64,000 nucleotides of DNA from Streptococcus orisasini. GTDB taxonomy: Bacteria > Bacillota > Bacilli > Lactobacillales > Streptococcaceae. A program made the position numbers and the translations under genes. Below, in pieces: positions 28,487 to 36,133 of this stretch; position 1 is the stretch's first letter; the number at the start of each line of letters is the position of its first letter. Under the pieces are notes generated by a model that worked only from the letters and a program-made list of their open reading frames with translations, was not told where the DNA came from and made no database searches. The stretch is from the NCBI RefSeq assembly GCF_001431045.1, contig NZ_BCLE01000020.1:17538-81537 (forward strand), in the 5' to 3' direction.

Positions 28487-28825
28487 GAAGTTGGACAAAG
28501 TCCAACCTCCCAGACTGAAGAAAAAGTCAATTTTTATCAAAAGAACTATTGTGTTATGATACTTTCCTTAGGTAGCGCGGACGGTAGCAACTTCCTTTGG
28601 AATTTCATACCTAGATTTTGAGCCCAAGTCTCAAAATCTCCGAACGCCAGAAATAAGTGATTTCTGGCGTTTTTGCTACAGCGGAAAGTATCTGGGTCAG
28701 ACTCATTTAATTCGCCTATTTTCTTATAGATTGTGAATTGATATTATCCTAAGCTGTGTGTGCTTGTGAAATGCTAACTATAGAGTTTGTCTACAACCTG
28801 TGAGGTTGGACAAAGTCCAACCTCC
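28487..28825 (+). terminator. Terminator of operon 1, duplicated around an inserted element
   Basis: The hairpin GTTGGAC-AAA-GTCCAAC with CTCC occurs at 28490-28510 and again at 28805-28825, 21 identical bases in direct orientation (23 of 24 over the longer span). The 290-bp element between them was apparently inserted at this terminator. Confidence 0.75.
28511..28800 (+). mobile_element. Structured MITE-like element, type I, copy 5 (reference copy)
   Basis: A 290-bp intact copy. Ends CAGACTGAAGAAAAAGTC and GAGTTTGTCTACAACCTG are imperfect inverted repeats (13 of 18). Inner folds, from outside in: GATACTTTCC/GGAAAGTATC; TAGGTA/TACCTA; TTCC-TTT-GGAA; AGATTTTGAG/CTCAAAATCT; CGCCAGAAA/TTTCTGGCG. 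There is no reading frame. It is flanked by a duplicated terminator. Confidence 0.88.
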
Positions 28826-28906
28826 TTTAATTATTTAAGATATAGCAGTTTGACGCAGTGGTTGGGGGTGGGACGACAAAATCGAAATCGTAATGTTATT
28901 ACGATT

Positions 28907-29167
28907 CAACTTGAAGACAAAGTCTTTTATGAGACTTTCCTTAGGTGATACGGACGGCAGCAACTTCCTTTGGAATTTTATGCCTAAGATTTGAGCCTAA
29001 GGTCTCAAATCTTCCGAGTGGCAGAAACAATGGGGTTTCTGCCACTTTTATCACGGCGGAAAGTCTCGGATTAAGGCTCGCTTCGCTCGCAAACCAAAGC
29101 CATTGAATTGATATTTGAAGAGCTTCAAAGCATGTTTGCATTGAAAAATGTGTTTGTCTATACTCTG
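28907..29167 (+). mobile_element. Structured MITE-like element, type II, copy 6
   Basis: A 261-bp copy, ends CAACTTGAAGACAAAGTC and (complement) CAGAGTATAGACAAACAC. It is flanked by a 21-bp direct repeat (28886-28906 and 29168-29188) that is itself a hairpin, AATCGTAAT-GTT-ATTACGATT. Outside this, GTGGGAC...AAAATCG pairs with CGATTTTTGTCCCAC: the element sits in the tip of a larger terminator. Inner stems GAGACTTTCC/GGAAAGTCTC, AAGATTTGAG/CTCAAATCTT and GTGGCAGAAAC/GTTTCTGCCAC differ from type I by compensating changes. Confidence 0.88.
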
Positions 29168-29208
29168 AATCGTAATGTTATTACGATTTACCGATTTTTG
29201 TCCCACTC

Positions 29209-30999
29209 TCACTTTATTTTGAGATAGCGCCAAAGCGTCGTTCGGCTGATACCTAATTGTTTTGCGGTCTTTGTTTGATTTCCTTTATTATACTCAAGGA
29301 CAGTGCGTACAATATCTTGACTGTAATCGAAGAGGCTCTTTTCCTCAATAATTGCTGGTGCATATTTCTTGGAATGATTTGAGGGATTTAGCTGCAGGTG
29401 GTTCTGATGTCTGCGTTCCTCGGATAGAACCTCTATTACTGCATTTTCTAAAATATAGTAAGAATTGGCAGATAGTACCAGCTTTTTAATGACTCTTTCC
29501 AACTGATAAAAATTACCAGTCCATTGGAATTCTTGAAGAGTATGCATGGCTTGAGGTTCAAAACCGATAACCTGCGTGTGGCATTCGATATTGGCTTTGT
29601 TAAGCTGAAGGGTAATAATACTTGCTAATTCTGTACGGCGTTCAGATAATGAAGAGGAGTAGAGACTGGCACAGTTCAGTTCCTGCATAATTTCCTTAAA
29701 AATTAGTTTATCAGGATCAGCCTTTTTGGTTGTATAGGTGAATATAATGTTTTGTCTTTGCAATAAACTGCTGCTTTTTATAAGTTCTAAAAGTTTGCGC
29801 AGATCCTCCAGAGACAGCTGTTCACAATTCTGAAAGAGAAGGGTGTTGCCAGAGTAAAGCAAGGGGGAGTTACTGGTGTGGCTAAGATATTTCCACAGGC
29901 GTTCACCAAATAATTTACAATTTATACTGATCAGATTTGCTGTATGGTATTGAAATTTCAAGAAACAGGAATAGGCAAGGCTTGTTTTTGTCGTTCCTTC
30001 TTCTCCAAAAATCATCATGGCGTTATAATGTTTTAGAAGCTGAGACATGAGAACGAGATTTTTCTCTTGAATAAAAGAAGCAAAAAGCAAGTTCTGAGAT
30101 ATCTTATCTTCAATTTCTGAACGACTGCTGAATGTGACACCGAATTGCTGATGAATTAAAGGAGGGGTTACCATTTTTAATTCACAATGGTAATAAGTCT
30201 GGTCATTGAGGGTTAAAATATTGCATCTAACCTGATAGGTTTGCCCTTTGTGCGTATGGTAGAGCTGCTGGTTATCCAGATGCTTTTGCTTTTTTAGGAA
30301 ACGGATTAAAGTATGGGTAAGTTTTGCTGAGAGATTGGAGGAGACAGGTGTGAAGTCTTGGTTTAAGACTAATGTTGCCAGTGCCTGCTTTGAGAGTACC
30401 TCTTGAAGCAAATTTCGCTGAGTTTCTATTTTTTGAATATATTTAGTAAAGGTTATAGCCTGCTGATAAGCCGTTTTGATACTTTCTAATCCAGAAGTAA
30501 TTAAAATAGTATTTAATGACAGTCTAAGAGCTGTATGGTTAGTAATGGCATCACAAAGAACTAACTCACAGCCTTCTTCCTTGAGTTTTATCAGGGTATC
30601 AGCAGTCTGCTCAGGCTGATCAATGGTGATAATCTTGATGTTATATTGCAGAACATCACAAATAAGATGAGCATTTTTAGTAATGCTTTCATAGCCAACA
30701 ATTGCTATGTTTTGGCTGTAATTGTAAGCTAATTTGATACTGCTCAAGATATCATAAATAGAAATTGAAACATCAATTACAGGTATATCAACAGCGTCTT
30801 GAATAAGATGGGCTGTACCTCCGCGAGAGATAATAGCATCATAATCATTATGAGCCAATTGCACAGCTAAGTCCCTTCCCTCTTGCAGATTCGCATTAAA
30901 CACATCAATGGATAATGAATCAAATTGCTGAGCAACCAGATTCATAGAATGGTTTAATTCCTCATAGGGAGCAATACCGAGTAAACGAATAGGTCTCAT
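29209..30999 (-). CDS. PrpR_N-domain transcriptional regulator with degenerate AAA+ domain
   Basis: Regulator of 596 residues. Residues 1-170 match the PrpR_N sensor domain (IRLLGIAPYEEL; DYDAIISRGGTAHLI; VPVIDVSISIYD-like stretch). A linker/PAS-like region follows. Then comes an AAA+ module of the sigma-54 activator type (about 315-540) in which the P-loop is GEEGTTKTS, the GAFTGA loop is missing and Walker B reads TLLFQNCEQL with no catalytic acids. The C-terminus is a Fis-type helix-turn-helix (NQTKTAKQLGISRTTLWRYLKIK). It lies between the two sugar-acid operons, divergent from the second, so it probably controls both through ordinary sigma-A promoters. AGGAGG 5 nt upstream fixes the start. 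Confidence 0.87.
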   Translation of the reverse strand: MRPIRLLGIAPYEELNHSMNLVAQQFDSLSIDVFNANLQEGRDLAVQLAHNDYDAIISRGGTAHLIQDAVDIPVIDVSISIYDILSSIKLAYNYSQNIAIVGYESITKNAHLICDVLQYNIKIITIDQPEQTADTLIKLKEEGCELVLCDAITNHTALRLSLNTILITSGLESIKTAYQQAITFTKYIQKIETQRNLLQEVLSKQALATLVLNQDFTPVSSNLSAKLTHTLIRFLKKQKHLDNQQLYHTHKGQTYQVRCNILTLNDQTYYHCELKMVTPPLIHQQFGVTFSSRSEIEDKISQNLLFASFIQEKNLVLMSQLLKHYNAMMIFGEEGTTKTSLAYSCFLKFQYHTANLISINCKLFGERLWKYLSHTSNSPLLYSGNTLLFQNCEQLSLEDLRKLLELIKSSSLLQRQNIIFTYTTKKADPDKLIFKEIMQELNCASLYSSSLSERRTELASIITLQLNKANIECHTQVIGFEPQAMHTLQEFQWTGNFYQLERVIKKLVLSANSYYILENAVIEVLSEERRHQNHLQLNPSNHSKKYAPAIIEEKSLFDYSQDIVRTVLEYNKGNQTKTAKQLGISRTTLWRYLKIK

Positions 31000-31010
31000 A
31001 GCAGCCTCCT

Positions 31011-31102
31011 GTTTCATTTGTAAACTATTATATAAATATTCTGAAAAAAATTCAATATTCTTTATGTTGGTTCAAAAAAAGACAATTATTTTTTTTGAAA
31101 CC
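31011..31102. promoter_or_regulatory. Divergent control region with candidate operators
   Basis: GTTTCATTTGTAAAC (31011-31025) and the inverted repeat GGTTCAAAAAAA (31069-31080) / TTTTTTTGAAACC (31090-31102). They share GTTTC/GAAAC with the sites before operon 1. The regulator and the DUF1537 kinase genes diverge from here. Confidence 0.5.
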
Positions 31103-31162
31103 TAGTATTTTTTTCTTACAAAGTATAAACTAGGACTATAACTAATCAAAGGAGGTGTTGCA

Positions 31163-32422
31163 GTGTTACAGCTGTTAGTTTTGGCTGATGATTTTACGGG
31201 TGCCCTTGATACAGGAGTTCAATTTTCAAGTCAAGGTATCAATACACTAGTAACAACCAATCAATCAGTAGACTATGCTAGTTTGGAAGACGAAATAGAA
31301 GTATTGGTCATCAATACAGAAAGTCGTTATCTGTCCTTTGAAGATGCCTACCAGCTAGTCAGCAAAATTTTATCTGATGCTAAAAATTACGGCATCCCTT
31401 ATTTCTATAAAAAGGTGGATTCGGCCCTTAGAGGAAATATCAGTAGTGAGATAAAAGCGCTTTTAGACCAATTTCCCGAGAAAAAGGCAGCAATGGTCCC
31501 TGCCTACCCAGCTATTAAGCGGGTAGTTCGGGGAGGAAAACTGTATATTGATGGGGTGCCAGTTTCAGATAGTGTCTTTGCTAAAGACCCTTATGAGCCT
31601 GTAACGGAAAGCGACATTGCCAAGCGTCTCAATCAGGAGGCTGCTATTGAAACTTCACTGGTAAGCGGCCAATCCTTCTTGAAAGCTAAGCAGCAATTGC
31701 TTTTATTTGATAGTGAAACCGAAAGAGACATAGAAGAAGTTGCAGCTAACCTCTATCAGCAAGACCAGCTGTCAGTCACTATTGGCTGTGCAGGCTTTGC
31801 CAAGTATTTGGTCAAGCAGCTTTTTCCTAAAAAGGAAGTTGTAAGACCGCAGCTTACTAAACCGCTCCTTGTTATCTGTGGCTCAGTTAATCCGATTACT
31901 AGACAGCAGATTGAATACGCTCAAGAGAAACACCACTTACGTATTTCCTTAAGTTCTCAGGAATTGTTGGAAGAAAATTATTGGCAGAGTGATAGCGGCC
32001 AAAATCAATTAGAGACTTATTTAGAAAATATCTCACAAAGTGATTTAGCTATTATTGAAACGCTGGATGAGAAAACCAGCCGTGACATTGTGGCCTATGC
32101 TCAAGCACAGGGCTTAGATAAAAATGCTATTCGTTTTAAAATCGGCCGGTCCCTAGGCGAACTCACAGAGCAGCTTTTAGAGAAAGAGTTGGTGCGGACT
32201 TTTCTTTTTACAGGCGGCGATACGCTTTATCAGTCAATGCAGGTATTGCAGATTGATCAGATAAAGCCGCTATGTGAACTTAGTGCGGGCGTCGTTTTAG
32301 CCGAATTGGTTTGGAAAGACAAGGTGATTCAGGTCATCACAAAATCCGGTGGTTTTGGACATCGAGAATTATTTGAAGATATTAACAAAATGGTACAAAA
32401 GGAGGAAAACCATGTTAACTGA
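31163..32422 (+). CDS. Four-carbon acid-sugar kinase family protein (DUF1537)
   Basis: A 419-residue two-domain kinase of the DtnK/OtnK/LtnK family, which phosphorylates threonate, erythronate or related acids. N-terminal LVLADDFTGALDTGVQF is the family start. FYKKVDSALRGNISSEI (about residue 90) lies in the acid-binding domain; the C-terminal domain has LFTGGDTLYQSM and ITKSGGFGH, nucleotide-binding segments. It starts with GTG, 6 nt after a near-perfect AAAGGAGGTG. It overlaps the Fe-dehydrogenase gene by 11 nt. Next to PdxA2 it implies formation of a 4-phospho acid that PdxA2 oxidises. Confidence 0.88.
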   Translation: MLQLLVLADDFTGALDTGVQFSSQGINTLVTTNQSVDYASLEDEIEVLVINTESRYLSFEDAYQLVSKILSDAKNYGIPYFYKKVDSALRGNISSEIKALLDQFPEKKAAMVPAYPAIKRVVRGGKLYIDGVPVSDSVFAKDPYEPVTESDIAKRLNQEAAIETSLVSGQSFLKAKQQLLLFDSETERDIEEVAANLYQQDQLSVTIGCAGFAKYLVKQLFPKKEVVRPQLTKPLLVICGSVNPITRQQIEYAQEKHHLRISLSSQELLEENYWQSDSGQNQLETYLENISQSDLAIIETLDEKTSRDIVAYAQAQGLDKNAIRFKIGRSLGELTEQLLEKELVRTFLFTGGDTLYQSMQVLQIDQIKPLCELSAGVVLAELVWKDKVIQVITKSGGFGHRELFEDINKMVQKEENHVN

Positions 32423-33569
32423 TTACAGTTTAAAAATGCCTAAAAATGTATTGGCTGGAGAGCATGCCTTGGAGGAGATAAAGACTGTTATTCCAGCTGC
32501 CACAAAAAAAGTTGTGATTTTCACCGATAAGGGGATTATCAAGGCCGGTTTGGTTAAACTGCTTGAGGAAGTTTTGATGGATTTGGGCTTCCCTTATACA
32601 ATCGTATCAGACATTCCTGCAGAACCGACTTATGAACAAGTGCAGAAGGTAGTCGATCAGTTTAAGGCTGAAAAGGCTGATTTTATCATTGCAATTGGCG
32701 GTGGTTCAGCCATGGACTCGGCTAAACTAGCCTCCATTCTTTCAACAGATGACTACGGTGTTAAGGATTTACTGGACAATCCGCTGTTAGCTAAAAAACA
32801 AGTGGCTAGTTTGTTAATTCCAACAACAGCAGGGACTGGTTCTGAAGCAACTCCTAATGCGATCGTATCTGTTCCTGAGAAAAACCTTAAGATTGGCATT
32901 GTTAATGCCGAAATGATTCCAGATTTTGTTGTTTTGGATGCTCGCTTTATTAAAAATCTGCCAGCACGCATTGCAGCGGCTCCTAGTGTAGATGCTATGT
33001 GCCATGCCATTGAATGTTTCACATCGAAAAAACGCAATCCTTTTTCCAATTCATTTGCCCTAGAGGCCTTTGACTTGATTTTTAATAACATCGTGGAAGC
33101 AACTCTAAATCCAGATGCTATGGAGGCTAAGAAAAAGATGCTGATTGCAGCTTTCTACGCTGGCGTTGCTATTACGGCCTCTGGTACAACGGCCATTCAT
33201 GCCCTGTCTTATCCATTGGGCGGTAAATATCATATTGCGCATGGTGTCTCTAATGCCATTCTTCTCATGCCGGTTATGAAATTTAATGAGCCAGCTATTA
33301 AGGAATACTTGGCAGAAGCTTATGACCGTGTGGTTCATGATGGCGATAAATCGCTGTCAGTTGATGAAAAATCTCAGTACATCATTCAGGAAATGGATCG
33401 AATTGTTGAAGTTCTCCAAATTCCAAAGAGCTTAACAGAGTTTGGTGTTCCAAAGAGTGATTTGGAAGAATTAGTTGCTTCTGGTATGGAAGTTCAGCGG
33501 CTGTTGGTGAATAATATGCGTCCAGTGACAGCAGACGATGCGCGTGCCATTTATCAGCAAGTTTTGTAA
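32412..33569 (+). CDS. Iron-containing alcohol dehydrogenase
   Basis: A 385-residue group III (Fe-dependent) NAD(P)-alcohol dehydrogenase. IAIGGGSAMDSAK (about residue 95) binds the dinucleotide. LLIPTTAGTGSEATP follows. Metal ligands are in SVDAMCHAIECF (Asp and His, about 195-203), in AIHALSYPLGG, and in HIAHGVSNAI (about 275). It reduces or oxidises a small aldehyde/alcohol; in this locus it could reduce the aldehyde released by the aldolase. The ATG at 32412 is 7 nt after AGGAGG, within the end of the kinase gene. Confidence 0.87.
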   Translation: MLTDYSLKMPKNVLAGEHALEEIKTVIPAATKKVVIFTDKGIIKAGLVKLLEEVLMDLGFPYTIVSDIPAEPTYEQVQKVVDQFKAEKADFIIAIGGGSAMDSAKLASILSTDDYGVKDLLDNPLLAKKQVASLLIPTTAGTGSEATPNAIVSVPEKNLKIGIVNAEMIPDFVVLDARFIKNLPARIAAAPSVDAMCHAIECFTSKKRNPFSNSFALEAFDLIFNNIVEATLNPDAMEAKKKMLIAAFYAGVAITASGTTAIHALSYPLGGKYHIAHGVSNAILLMPVMKFNEPAIKEYLAEAYDRVVHDGDKSLSVDEKSQYIIQEMDRIVEVLQIPKSLTEFGVPKSDLEELVASGMEVQRLLVNNMRPVTADDARAIYQQVL

Positions 33570-33597
33570 ATAAAAAGAAGACAATAAGGAGGGAAAG

Positions 33598-34632
33598 ATG
33601 TCTAAAAAAATTATTGGTATTACCATGGGAGATCCTGCCGGAATTGGCCCTGAGATTTCAATAAAGGCCTTTAATAAACCTGAACTTTATGAACGCTGTC
33701 AGCCGCTTTTGGTTGGTGATGCTTCTGTTTTAACTTATTATTTAAAGGAACATCCTGAACTGAACTTAGCAGTTAATCTTATCCAAAATCCTAAAGACGG
33801 TAAATATGAATATGGCACGATTGATTTAATTGATTTAGCTGTTGTTGATATGGCTGACTTTGAGATTGGTCAAGTGTCAACAACTGGCGGCGATGCTGCT
33901 TTCCAATATGTTAAAAAGGTTATTGAGCTGGCCTTGGCTAAGGAAATTGATGCGACCGTTACCAACCCGCTCAACAAAGAAGCCATGAATGCTGCTGGTC
34001 ACCACTATGCTGGTCATACTGAGATTTATGCGGATCTGACTGGAACAGATAAATACACGATGATGCTGGCTGACGGCAATCTTCGTGTTGTCCATATTTC
34101 GACCCATGTTTCACTGCGTGAAGCATGTGACCGTGCGACTAAGGAACGTGTTTTGGACGTTATTCGCATTGCTGATAAGGCTTGTAAGAATCTCGGCATT
34201 AAAAATCCAAGAGTTGCTGTTGCAGGTCTCAATCCTCATTGTGGTGAAAACGGACTCTTTGGCCGCGAAGAAATCGAACAAATCAATCCGGCTGTTGAGA
34301 TGGCTAAGGCTGAGGGTATCAATGTGGAAGGCAGTCTTCCAGCAGATACGCTTTTCTCTAAGGCTAATGGCGGCATGTATGATATTGTCGTGGCTATGTA
34401 TCATGATCAAGGACACATTCCTTTGAAATTGCTTGGTTTTGTCTATGATCAGGAAAAAGGAGCTTGGCAGGCTGTTCAAGGTGTCAATATCACACTGGGA
34501 TTGCCGATTATCCGCGCTTCTGTGGATCACGGAACAGCCTTTGATCAGGCTGGAAACTGGACGGCTAGTGAGCTGAGTCTGGAAAATGCCATTGATTATG
34601 CCATTCGCTTAGCAGAAAATTCATCAGATTGA
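33598..34632 (+). CDS. pdxA2: PdxA2-type 4-phospho-acid dehydrogenase
   Basis: A 344-residue member of the PdxA family. PdxA itself acts in pyridoxal phosphate synthesis, but PdxA2 paralogues next to DUF1537 kinases oxidise and decarboxylate 4-phospho-threonate or -erythronate to dihydroxyacetone phosphate. Signatures are GITMGDPAGIGPEI at the start, TNPLNKEAMNAAGHHYAGHTEIYADLT with metal-binding histidine, and VAMYHDQGHIPLKLLGF with a second histidine. Context decides the catabolic reading, since no other vitamin B6 gene is here. GGAGGG lies 6 nt before the ATG; 28 nt after the Fe-dehydrogenase. Confidence 0.88.
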   Translation: MSKKIIGITMGDPAGIGPEISIKAFNKPELYERCQPLLVGDASVLTYYLKEHPELNLAVNLIQNPKDGKYEYGTIDLIDLAVVDMADFEIGQVSTTGGDAAFQYVKKVIELALAKEIDATVTNPLNKEAMNAAGHHYAGHTEIYADLTGTDKYTMMLADGNLRVVHISTHVSLREACDRATKERVLDVIRIADKACKNLGIKNPRVAVAGLNPHCGENGLFGREEIEQINPAVEMAKAEGINVEGSLPADTLFSKANGGMYDIVVAMYHDQGHIPLKLLGFVYDQEKGAWQAVQGVNITLGLPIIRASVDHGTAFDQAGNWTASELSLENAIDYAIRLAENSSD

Positions 34633-34714
34633 TTATAAAGCCCTTTCATGTAAATGAACCAGTGAGCTTTACAAAAGCTGTTATTAAATTAGAAGTAGAA
34701 TAAAGAGGTGAACT

Positions 34715-35890
34715 ATGGTTACAGAACTACCGAAAGTAAGAATTTCAGATCCTAATGGAATTGTTTATCGGGATGATTTTTTAGGTGTTGATTTTGCCTT
34801 GATTCCAACTGGAGGTAAGGCAACGGCCCATGCGCCAGCTCTGATTGAAACCCAAGACGGTGGACTCTTATGTGCCTGGTTTGCAGGTTCGTTTGAAGGC
34901 AGCGGCGACATTTCCATTGCTGTTTCTAAACTCAATCCAAAAAAGCAGGTTTGGTCTGTTCCTAAAATTGTTTCCAAGGGTAAAGACCGAAGCGAGCAAA
35001 ACCCTGCCTTTTTCCGTGCTCCAGATGGTCAAATTTGGCTAATCTACACGTCTCAGCTCAGCCGCCAGGAAGGTAAAGATAACATGCAGTTTACCTCTGT
35101 GATTATGGTTCAAAAATCAAGCAATGAAGGTCAGACATGGGAAGAGCCAGAGGTTCTTTTCCCAGAAGAAGGAACCTTCTCGCGTCAAGCCATTCAGATT
35201 TTGAGTAATGGCCGTTGGATTTTTGCAACCTGGCTGTGTGAAGATTCGGCTGAAGGCTTGACCAATGACCCTACAGAATTTCGAGTGTCTGATGATGCTG
35301 GCCAAACATGGAAGCGTGTCCGTATGCCTGAAAGCAATGGCCGGGTGCATGCTAATCTGATTGAGGTTGAGGCAGGGCATTTAGTGGCCTTCATGCGCAG
35401 CCGTTTTGCAGATAATATTTATATCAGTGAATCTTACGATTTTGGTGATACATGGAGCGTACCACAAAGGACTGTTCTACCTAACAATAATGCCAGCATT
35501 AGCGCTATTAAGCTGCAGTCAGGTGAGATTGCTCTGGCTTACAATGTTAATGCCACCCGCCATCCGGAATTTGGTAAGGTTGCCTGGCCAGGTCTTCGCA
35601 ATCCAGTAGCTGTCTCTGTGTCAGAAGACCTTGGTAAAACCTGGCCTATCGGTCGTGTCTTTGAAGCAGCCGAAGGGTTTATTGGGGAAGAAAACAAGAC
35701 CAACAATGCCCAGTATGAATATCCGACGCTTTACCAGACCAAAGACGGGCTGCTGCATCTTGTTTATGCTTATAAGAACAGGCTTTGTGTCAAATATGTA
35801 CGCTTTTCGCTTGCAGATGTTTTCGGTGAAAAACGAGAAGCAGATGCTGTTTATAACCCAACATCTGGAGAAGGGGTAAAAAAGGCTTAA
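34715..35890 (+). CDS. Cytosolic Asp-box (sialidase/neuraminidase superfamily) protein
   Basis: A 391-residue beta-propeller protein of the BNR_2/sialidase superfamily. Four Asp boxes are visible: SSNEGQTW (about 135), SDDAGQTW (192), SYDFGDTW (240) and SEDLGKTW (303). It has no signal peptide or anchor, so it acts inside the cell, unlike ordinary streptococcal sialidases. The usual arginine triad cannot be assigned confidently. It is last in operon 2, 82 nt after pdxA2, with AGAGG before the ATG. Possibly a hydrolase, lyase or isomerase of an imported glycosyl acid; the role is open. Confidence 0.75.
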   Translation: MVTELPKVRISDPNGIVYRDDFLGVDFALIPTGGKATAHAPALIETQDGGLLCAWFAGSFEGSGDISIAVSKLNPKKQVWSVPKIVSKGKDRSEQNPAFFRAPDGQIWLIYTSQLSRQEGKDNMQFTSVIMVQKSSNEGQTWEEPEVLFPEEGTFSRQAIQILSNGRWIFATWLCEDSAEGLTNDPTEFRVSDDAGQTWKRVRMPESNGRVHANLIEVEAGHLVAFMRSRFADNIYISESYDFGDTWSVPQRTVLPNNNASISAIKLQSGEIALAYNVNATRHPEFGKVAWPGLRNPVAVSVSEDLGKTWPIGRVFEAAEGFIGEENKTNNAQYEYPTLYQTKDGLLHLVYAYKNRLCVKYVRFSLADVFGEKREADAVYNPTSGEGVKKA

Positions 35891-35961
35891 AATTTCCTTG
35901 TTGACTGAACATTGATAAAATCGTGAAAAAATAAATGAAGCGCTTTTATCATTTTTCATTA

Positions 35962-35989
35962 TTGAAAAGGCTTTTATTTATGGTATAAT
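35962..35989 (+). promoter_or_regulatory. Promoter of the P-type ATPase gene
   Basis: TTGAAA (35962-35967), 16-bp spacer, TATAAT (35984-35989). The leader starts just before the riboswitch. Confidence 0.75.
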
Positions 35990-35995
35990 GAAAAC

Positions 35996-36110
35996 TATCA
36001 AGGGAGTAGCTAGCGGTTTTGCCGTGATGTTGTCGTCAATACGAAACTGTTTTCCGGCAACATATTAAATAGCGAGACTTGTTTATCAAATAAACAGGTC
36101 TTTTTCTTTT
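35996..36110 (+). promoter_or_regulatory. yybP-ykoY (Mn2+) riboswitch with terminator
   Basis: The leader reads AAGGGAGTAGC, then GTCGTCAATACG, CCGGCAACAT and AGCGAGACTT, the conserved parts of the yybP-ykoY manganese riboswitch. A terminator follows: AGACTTGTTTA pairs with TAAACAGGTCT and runs into T5CT4 (36075-36110). In this class Mn2+ binding favours read-through, so high manganese would switch on the ATPase gene. Confidence 0.92.
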
Positions 36111-36133
36111 AAAGACCGAGAAGGAGAATAATT

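Noticed and set aside
28941..29233. Two minus-strand frames of 60-66 codons
   Set aside because: They lie within the type II mobile element, whose conservation follows stems and not codons.
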